A stretch of 64,000 nt of DNA. Source: Siderastrea radians. Lineage: Eukaryota > Cnidaria > Anthozoa > Scleractinia > Rhizangiidae. Shown piece by piece: positions 51,001 through 61,400 of the stretch. Location: assembly GCA_964017195.1 (NCBI GenBank), contig OZ024887.1, positions 67,012,228 to 67,076,227 of the forward strand, given 5' to 3'. A program made the translations under genes and the position numbers. Under the pieces are notes generated by a model, which saw nothing but the letters and a program-made list of their open reading frames with translations, ran no database searches and had not been told where the DNA came from. The stretch's first letter is position 1. Every line of letters begins with the position of its first letter.

Positions 51001-54000
51001 GTCTGATGCCAAACAAAAACAACAACAGCAACGACATAAACAACAACAAAAACAACACATTCAAATTATTCTTTAGCATAAGCACTCTGGCGAGATGGGA
51101 GATATTACGTAATATTTAAGCTGCCTTCTTGTAAACGTATCACACATGACTATGACTCTGTAATAGAACCGAAATATTGTATTAAAATCATTTATCTTGT
51201 AATAAACCAAAACTTGGTTTTTACAATGATTTCAGTTCTCGGCCTTGCCTTCTTTATTTTGTATTCAAAATTGTCAGATGGCTCTGGATTTTGGTAAGTG
51301 TTGTAGTTAAAAAGGAATTTCAGTCAAAATGATTTAAAACTAGTTTGATTTGTATTTAGTTTGATTTGTATCTAGATTGATTTTGTTTCAGTTTGATGAT
51401 GACTATAAAGCAAAGGAAATACAAATTAAATCAAAATAGTTTGAAATTATTTTGGCCTGAAATTCATTTAAACCTACAACATAAGCATAATGAATTTTCT
51501 GAGACGTTCTACAGCTGACCTTGTTTCGAAGTGTTTTTCTACTGGGGTGTTGACTGGCAGCTCTTTATCGTGATAAATGTACTGTGACCCTCCAGTAAGA
51601 ACTGTCATGGTACTGGTGTTAGTAAAGCGCTTAAAGGTAAAGAAATACAATGCAAATAATCACCTTTAAGTAAAAGATATCAAAGACTTGTCTGGGAGAT
51701 CTGTATCGGAATTTGCAATGCGACCAGTGAGATGTACAGAAACTAAAAAATCTGGTCAGTTTTTCTTAGTACTTAATAAATCACCAGCAAATGGATTGCG
51801 AAAGGAAGCCTTGTTCTTTTTCTTGAGAACGCTTGGGTGGTCGTGAGGTCCACGTCATCCGGGATATTGCTAGCACAAGTACAAACGCAAGCACAGTAAA
51901 CAACATCCGCCAGATGAGGGATTAAGGCACAGCACTCAGCAAGTATGTCACCTTCCGCCAGTGCATTAATACAGTATACAGCCTTATGTTTACGCTTGTG
52001 CCGTACTTGTAAACAAGCCTTATCGATATTCCACAACACTGTTTCTGCAATTTGAACCCCGGCCAAACAGATTCCACAATTCCCTTCAACACAGTTTAAC
52101 ATTGTTACATTCAGCGTGTTGAACACGTTTGGCCACCCTGTTGATTGATGTTAAATGGTTCTGAATGATGTACAATGGCTTTGAACAAAGTTTGATTGCC
52201 GTTAAACTTTCGTACAACAAAGTTGTATTTAGTATTCGTACAATTGATTAGGTGATTATAGAGAAGAGCGCGCACTGATTGGTCGAGGATTATGTCATAT
52301 CTTGGTATAATCACCCCACGCGAGGTGATTATAATACCGAAGCACTATAATTTTCAAAATGGCCACCGCGCGATTTTGGATGTTTCTGGAGAAAAGAAAA
52401 AAGAAAATGCAATTGCTCTGATAATCACCCGAGCAATTATACTAAAACAATTATTCTCCTCAGGCTCAGCGAATATTGTGGAATAAACCCCCTAGACTTC
52501 GTCTCGGGAATTATTCCACAATATTCACTTCGCCTTCGGCGAATAATTGTTAAGTATCGGATGACGACGAATCCCTTTGAGCCAGGCCTTTAGCCTGCGT
52601 AGCAGGCGTCAACGCGAAGGTAGTAGGAGGAGCGAGAACGTAGGGAAGAGAAATGAGGGATCTTGTCCCCCATTTTTTCTCCCACTTTTTCGTTTCCCAA
52701 CCCCTTCTCCGTTTACGCCTTCTACGCAGGCTAAGGCTTTAAGCGATTACGAAAAACTTGCCAAAGGACAAGGTAGAGAAGGACAGGATGGCAGGTCCTG
52801 TCACATAGATGAGACGGAGAGAACAGTGAAAACATGATCTATGGAACACAAGAGGGGACGTTCTGGTCTTTCTGAAGTCTCTTATCATATCCATCAAGGT
52901 CGCAAATGCCATTCAGTTACGTTAGATCCTGGAAAAAGTCACGATCTTGTCAGTGACCATAGATGGTCTGAGACAGGTGTAAAAGAGCCCAAAAACCCTC
53001 CTTCAATGCAGACAGAGGGATATACAAACTGCTGGCCGTCTGGAACAATCTGCTGGGAACAGTGTTTCTGGGAGTACTGGCCCCTAGAATTGCCAAGTTC
53101 CGCAGTATTTGCTACGCCTATATATGAGCAAGTCTACAGACGTGAACAAACGCTTACAAAATTCTGATTTAAAATTTTCGTGGGATACTTAAAACTTTCG
53201 AACTACTGAATACCAGAGGAAACTTACCATGTAGTAAGGAGCCATCTTTCCCTTGTCACAGCACTTGATAATAACCAGAACCAAGATGGCGGCAATTACA
53301 CCTCCGACTAACAACCCAAGAAAAACACCAAGAGCGAAATATCCAAATACTTTACGGGGCTGCAAGTGAAAATAGTTAACGGCACAATTAACGCTGCTCA
53401 TCTCTGTACGCTTGTTATTCCATATAGAATTCTTTAAACTAAAACTACTCTCAGTCCTTACTGTTTCCTCGACCGAAGCGGTTAATACGTTCACCAACGT
53501 GTCAAAGGACTCTCAGTTTATTTGCTGTCTCGTATAGGGTTGTACCTGGTTTACAGCTTTGAGTCTTTCGAAACCTGTATTAACATCACAACGATAATTA
53601 TACGCAACAATATTGCCAAAGATGAATGATTGAATATTTACATACCCGATGGCTCTTATTTAATTCTTTTTCTTCGGGAGGAAAACCGGCGGTAATCTCA
53701 ATTGTCGTTGGCAATGTCACTAATTACAATTAATTATCGATTGTAACGTAATTCTCTCATTAATTATCGATTGTAACGTAATCGTCACAAATTAAGAATT
53801 CGTTTCCAACGAAACACTTACCTCGGCTTCCTCCACGTCATTCCTCTGCAGGCAAGCGGTGTTGGAGTCACTCAACAGTCGGTAAGTAGGGCTGTTCAAC
53901 TATAAAGTTAAATACAAATGTTTATAGCATGGTTAGTACTATCAAATCCACGCAAATGAACAACTTCAAAACCCAAAAGTTAAGGCTCTTTCCACACGGA

Positions 54001-55320
54001 TACGTTTCCATCAGATAAAACAGATGGCGGAAACTTATTTTCATATACGTACGTATTTTTATATAAGCGTTTTCGTTTTAGTGTGGATGGAAGGCCAACC
54101 CTTCACAGGAAGACAGACGGGTAAATAAGTCAGGGCTTAACATGTAGTTGTTTTTTGTTGTTGTTGCTTTTTTTTTTTTTTGCCCGTTTACACGCAAAAC
54201 CTGGTTACCGGCGCACTAAAAGTTTCAGTTTTCAAATAACAACAAAACATGTGGACGGGGTACGGAGACTATTAGACCTGCTAAGCCGTCATGTCAAATT
54301 TGCAAATAGCTCTCAAAGAACCATGCATAAGTGCTTATTAAGTTAATTTAGGCAGTTAGACAGACACCTTTCGAGCAATACTGATAATATGTCCCGCGCT
54401 AGTGTTTTCCTACCTGTACACTCTTCCATGCGACTTCGGCAGGAATTCTCAACGTACTTGGCTCCTGAGGTAAGGAGAACAGTAAACAATTCAGATGTAT
54501 GTTAGGCAAACACTTAAGAGTGCTTCAAACGTGTCGCCACGGAACCATTCATTTTCTAGATTATTTTTCTCTCAAACTTACTCTCCATGAGCGCAAAAGT
54601 TCTGGTCAAAAATTACAAATTTAGATTTTCAAAATAAAGAGAAAATGACAAACAAAAGCACCACAAGAATAAGTGAGGGGGGGCAGGAGGGAAGGGGAAG
54701 GTGTATACGAGCCGCCCAAAGGGTAGCGGCATTTTACCCTTATTGGTCTAAATGGGGCATTTCTTGTCTTCCTCTCTGTCTTCCTCTGTCTTCCTCTCGA
54801 GAAGATACGAATTTTATTTTCGAGTGGTAAAAACAATATTTTACCACGAGGAAAGAAAATTCATATCTTCAAGCCACTGTGTAATTTTCTTTTTATTATA
54901 TAGACAAGAGTAGTTTTGCACAAACAACAGTGTAAAAGCGGGAAATGACGTCATCGATATCCTCACTAGTGAGGATATGGAAAATGCCACTCGAGTCCCG
55001 GATGTAGTTTCGTATGAACTTTTCGAGTTGTCTATTTTCCAATAAAATGCTCTTGTTTATATAATAAATGTATATTCAGTTGCGGGAATGCTTCAAAACT
55101 AAGTCCTTAAATCTACAACTCAGAGCACCAACCTTTTCTTCGACTTTGAATCGAGCCACGTAGATAAAAGATGTCGTCTCGCCAACTATAACAAGGACAA
55201 ATAAAAAGAACTAAACATTTAGCAAACTTTTGTAACACGGCATGCCTATAGAAATAATTAAACATTTGGCAAACTTTGTAACACGGCATGCCTATATGTA
55301 CAGCCATGCAGTCCAAAAAT

Positions 55321-55401
<81 letters not shown>

Positions 55402-58400
55402 TTTATTTATCCTGCAGAATAAATCAGCTGATACAATAGTACCAACTGGTATAAACCCATGTGTAGCTGAACTAACAAGCATATATGTAATCGACAACTT
55501 CGTATTCTGTAACAACGACAAATCTGCGAAATTGCAACTTGCCTCTGAGACTTGGGAAACTAAAACGGACTTCAAAAGTATTCTTTCTGGGATAACTGAC
55601 AAAGAAGCCTTTCGATGAAACATCAGAATCGTATACGTCCATCCCTTGTGCTGTGTCCGTGACAATCAAGTTTCGAGCATGGTAAAGAGAACCAGTTGCA
55701 TGACCAATTGTCACGTTAAACACCAAAGGAGGGGAGTCATCTTCTTCTCGCAATACCTAAAAAATACGGATGTGAACTTGAGAAAGGAATACAATCAACT
55801 ATAGCGGTGATAAACAACCTCGGGACCGCGATTTGTTTCATTTGTTTATATCGAGTCTCAGTAAAGTGTGCTGCGCTTAGCGTTTTTAGTAAAATAGCGA
55901 CTTATTCACGCACCCACTCATGCTCACAGGACGCACGCACGAACGCACGCACTCCTTCCCTCCCTCGTGAAACCAGAACCAACCCAGTTGTTCAAAGCAG
56001 GGTTAAGCTAAACCAAGATTAGCGACAATGTTTAATTCACTTTTAATCCGTAACGACGTGGATTCCAGTTAATTATTTTTACTTAACAATTTGACTTTGG
56101 CTGCTTTCTAACCGTCACTTATAATTAGTAGAGGTAATGCTTTTAACAAAAGAATCAGAAACCTTGGTCGATATTTAATCCAGGGTTAGCTCTAATCGGC
56201 TTTCGAACAACCGGGCCCTGGCCGATAGTAGAGAAACGCAATCGGAACTCATGGAAAGACATCAGCACTAGTTTCAAGCACGGAGAAACGCGTGCGAAAA
56301 AAAGACAATTGGTTAACTTCTGACTGTTTGTGAAAAGGGTGAAAGTGTTTTAAGAATTGCTATGGACACCATGAACCTCTTGTCGATATGCGATTGAAAG
56401 CCGCTCTAACCAAACTAAAACGGAGGGATCGAAACTTATGATGCTGTATAAAATGACAAGAGGGGAATTGAAGAGGTCACCGGTAAAATCAGGTTCGCGG
56501 TTCCAGCTTCATGATAGTCGAATAAATGAGTAGCCATCTTGCACCCATGACAGTTTCATACAGCACAATGGCATATTTTTCTCCTCTCTAAACACAGATT
56601 GAGTGAAAATGTGTTCCAAAGGAATTTTGAAAGAAAATAAACGTGGCCGTCTAAAACGCAACGAAAAGTCAACAGAGAGCTTAACTATTGCCGCAGTCCG
56701 GCTTACTAGAAAATGGCATCCACTTTCAAAAACCCGCGTTTAGCACCGCAGACCGAATTGAGCGTTTTTCACGTCCGTCGCTGAAACATTCCTACCTTCA
56801 CAGTCTTGTTGATTGATAGCAGCGGCTTCAACAGTGGTCCAACTATGAGGAACTTTTTAGTTATCTTATCAGAGCCAGCGTCAAATATCAAATTGGCAAC
56901 CAAGTCCAACGGCCTTCCACTCAAAACTAAAGGTCTGTTTGCTGTTATAAATTTGAGGAAAATCTCGACAGCGTCATTGGGCCCAGAGCCAGGAAGATTC
57001 TCCACCAATCCAAAGGTTACGTGTAAAGTTGCTGCGTTTGGCTGTGTTATCGTTGGAGGCGTTTGTATCGTTAAGCCATTTCCATGCTTAACGTAACTTT
57101 CATTCAGAAGAGGAGTTAGAACATACACCAGACCCGCGCTGCGTTTGACACGTGACCTGTTCAAGACAGAATAATGAGCATGATGTTTTCTATTGGGGGT
57201 GAGGGGGTATGGGGGGGGGTTAAGATTTTCCTCAGTATTTTTTATAGTTTAAGTCTAGGATTAACACAGTCTTGGTGTTTTGTATTGGTTCATGGGTATC
57301 CGAGTACCCCTGTCTCCAGGTATCCGAGTTCCCCTGTCTCCGGGTATCCAAGTACCCCTGTCTCCGGGTATCCGAGTACCCCTGTCGCCGGGTATCCAAG
57401 TACCCCTGTCTCCGGGTATCCGAGTACCCCTGTCGCCGGGTATCCAAGTACCCCTGTCGCCGGGTATCCGAGTACCCCTGTCTCCGGGTATCTGAGTACC
57501 CCTGTCTCCGGGTATCCGAGTACCCCTGTCCCCGGGTATCCGAGTACCCCTGTCTCCAGGTATCCGAGTACCCCTGTCTCCGGGTATCTGAGTACCCCTG
57601 TCTCCGGGTATCCGAGTACCCCTGTCTCCGGGTATCCGAGTACCCCTGTCTCCGGGTATCCGAGTACCCCTGTCGCCGGGTATCTGAGTACCCCTGTCTC
57701 CGGGTATCTGAGTACCCCTGTCTCCGGGTATCCGAGTACCCCTGTCTCCGGGTATCCGAGTACCCCTGTCTCCGGGAAGTCGTCTCAAAGTCAAGTCAAT
57801 GGTGTTACGTCAGTTCCTCCGCTTGAGTTGTCAAATTAAAACAGTCACTGTCATTATTTTATTTATTTATTTATTTATTCATTTATTCATTTATTTATTG
57901 TGACCAACTGAGACTCCTGAGGAAGTTAGGGATAAATTTTGTTCCACGCCACAGTCGAATTCTTAAGCTAAGATACAGAAAGTGGTGCAGAAATGACGAA
58001 TTAAAAAAAAACGGACTTTGAGAAAGTCTAAAATATTTGGGGTACCGTAAACTACCGCTTATAAGCCCACCCGGTTATAGGCCCATCCACCTGGAAACAA
58101 AAAAACACATCCGGTTATAAGCCCCCCGGATATAAGCCCCCCTTTAGTTTTCCTTGTTTCCTTAATATCAAGCACACTCACAGAACACTGCGGAGAGGAA
58201 CTCTGAGCTTCTGTTTTGTTACGTTCCGGTTACGTTCGTGTTGTTACCGTTTTGATTTTGTTGTTTAAATTGAAATTAATTCGATCTATTATGACGTTTC
58301 AAAGGTTAATCAAAAACTGATAAATTAAAAACGTATTTTGATCAACACTGCTGTGGCTCATTTTGAAACGTTTTTTTAAGTCCGCTTATAAGCCCCCCCG

Positions 58401-61400
58401 GATATAAGCCCCTCCGTTTATAAGCCCAGCCAAACCCCTTAAGAAGTTGTATAAGCCCAGGGCTTATGAGCTGCAGTTTACGGTATTCTCTAACATGAAG
58501 CTGGCAAATTTTATCATGTAATCGAATCTCTCGATTATGATTGTCCAAATGCTAGGGAGTCATGGAACAGTCAAATGACCAAGATTGGACAAGAATGCCT
58601 TTAATTTTCGGGCTGTCAATTGAAAATAATATTTGACAGCTTAAAGTGGGGCAATACAGTCATGTAACACAGAGAAGAAACATTCGGACCTTACCTGTGT
58701 CCATCTTCTCCGTGGATAACATCTAAACCTGTCAAGTCTCTTTTTCTACGAGACAGATCAATAACACTGACAGGAACGGTAGTCAAATTAAAAGCAACAA
58801 TTAGGTTGGTGACACACTCTGGGAATTGTAAATGAAGAGTAAAATTAACAGGATCCCCAGCTTGTAACGTCTGGGCATTCTGGCTTGCTGTGATTGTGGT
58901 GTTGATAGGTTTGGTGGTGAGATTAGCATGTTTTTTCTCCTTGTAGCTTGCGAGCTGTTGATTATTGCCAACAGGCATACTGTAGTACTCTACAGACACA
59001 GTCTGGGATATCACCCTCTTTGGACTGATGCGATCTTGAAGAAAAAATGCGTAGTTGCAGTAGACTGTTTGTGATGGAGCAATGGAGGAAATAAACAGTT
59101 TGGATTCTCGGCTAGTGGCATTGAAAGTTGGTGCACCTCTGCTGCAGGCTATATTGACTCGATTAGTATCAAGGGCTTCAAAAGTGACGACCATGGAAAG
59201 CTCATGAGCAGTGGTTGATTGATCAACGTTCTTCAGTGTTAGATCATACTGCACTCTGTCACCAGCATCAAATGATCCAACAGGGGGATCAAATGTGACA
59301 GACACGAAAGGAGCTGGTCGGAATGTAATGAAAGTTCCCTGTGGCAAGAACAACAGAAATAAACACCACGCCCAGTGACACATATTTCTAGAACATCTGA
59401 AAGTGCATATATTTTTGTAACAGATTAAGTCATTGTTCTCAAAACGTACTCCGAAGCCCTATTCACGCATATTCGTTTAAGTTCACAGATATTTAAAAAA
59501 TGCGCTTTCAAACATTTTTTCATCCAAAACTATGTGTGTTCGTTCGTTTAAGTGCTGGCCAGCTGTTAACGAACGAGGACGATCAAAAACCGCTATTTTG
59601 TAGAGACTTTGTCATTAAAGATGTGTTTATTGTTCATAGGTAAGATGAACGTTTATTCGTTTGTCTCACGATGGAATCGCTTGGAGTTGTTCATCGCGAC
59701 GTTTCGACTCCAATACTGCTAGTCTTCATCAGGCGATGAGGTCGATTGTTTACGTGCCGCTATTTGTAGCATGATGGTTCGCTGCTACTGGTGCATTTCG
59801 ATCCTCATTATTATTCTGACTGTTAGATGTTGTTCCCTCACAGGTCCGCTTTGTGGTTGGTCGGCTGTTGTGTTTTCTGATCGTAGGTATCCAAGCTTCA
59901 GGAATTTCGATTCCACTATCTCTATTGATGTTATTAGGATGAATTCTTATCTGGATAGCCTCTTTGACCCTACGTGTGTATCAGTGAGGGTCACGATCAA
60001 TAAGCTTAACTTCTTTCCAAATAGGAAGATGCCCCGTTTCGTTAGCGTGCTCCGAAACTGCGGAGGTTTGTGTACGAGCAAGCCGTATATCTCTGTCGTG
60101 TTCTTTTATCCTGTCTTGCATCGCTCTCCCTGTTTCCCCGATGTATACTTTGCCGCACTCACATGGAATTTTATAGCGCAGTTACTAAAAGAAGGAATGA
60201 GCTACAATGACCTACAATGACCTACAATGATCTACAATGACCTACAATGAGCTACAATGATCTACAATGAGCTACAATGACCTACAATGAGCCACAATGA
60301 GCTACAGCGATCAACCACAATTACCTACAATGAGCTACAATGAGTTACAGTGAGCTACAATGAGCTTGAACGACCTACAATGAGCTACAATGACCTACAA
60401 AAAGCTACAATGAGCTAAAATTAGCTAGAAGGGATTAATAATATCACTATCCTTACCTTTTTATATGGTAGAAAGGGCGGTCCCGCAAGAGGAGAATAAT
60501 TAGCGAAAAGCATTCTGACGGAAATAAAGGCCGTTCTTTTAAAAACTTTAGCATTCGATATTTTACGTTATCTTTTAACCGGAAGTGGCCTCGATTGTTT
60601 GCTGAGGCCCACTCACTGGCATAACTTACAAAGGGGTAAGGTGCTCATATTGTAAGAAGCACTTTCCCAGAATACCAAACATTATCCAAGGTGTCCAAGA
60701 ATTATCCAGCATGTTCTACGATTTTTGCAGATTTTCTATGATCGCAGCTTTCGCAGCAGGTGAGAAGCGTTACGTGACAGTCCATGTAGCTACTTATAAA
60801 TGCAGTACTCTTCATGAGTACATTATTTCAAAGCTAGTAAAATAAAGAATAAAAAAATCCTTCCAAGATATGAAGAAGGAATCGTGGGACCTTTCGCAGA
60901 ATGCCGATACTAGCCGTTGATTCCCGAAGATTACTGTAATCCTTGTACAAACATTTGTGATAAAAAAAGTTTAAGTGAAATGTTTGAAAGCTGATATTTT
61001 TTTGCCGGGAATAAAGTTATTTATTTATGCAGCACATCTCGCTTGAGATCACTTTGTCATTGAAGAAGACGCAACATAAACCCATAAGAAGGAAAATAGC
61101 AAACCAAATAAAAACAAGACCAATATTTAGAAGTTAATGGCCAAACCGGGTGGTGGTTTATTGTGTAAATCAAAACCTGATAATTTTCTTGTTAACAAAA
61201 TCAATTTTCCGAACATAATCCATGTGGGGCCTTAAAGGCCAAAATACTTTAACTTCGTCTATACATGTTATGATGTTACAAAATAAGATTAGAAGTGAGC
61301 CAGGCCGGCCGATCGGGGAGGGAAAAAATTCAAAAATGACCTTTGTGAGCTCAGGAGCAAAAGAGGCCAAAATCTGAACAGCGATGTGATAAGCTCGGCC

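Noticed and set aside
51773..52126. 117-codon Cys-rich minus-strand ORF inside the EVC2 intron
   Set aside because: No phase-compatible splice sites link it to EVC2, no domain is recognisable, and its flank has the look of a repeat (repeated TTGAAC/GTTCAA blocks).
55113..55665. Poly-Met, poly-His and poly-Asp reading frames
   Set aside because: All are frames through the (ATC)27 tract; the real EVC2 exons here are 55185-55133 and 55756-55543.
57174..57839. 221-codon plus-strand ORF of SGYPSTPV repeats as a gene
   Set aside because: It is made almost wholly of the 24-bp minisatellite within an intron; other frames on both strands are equally open.
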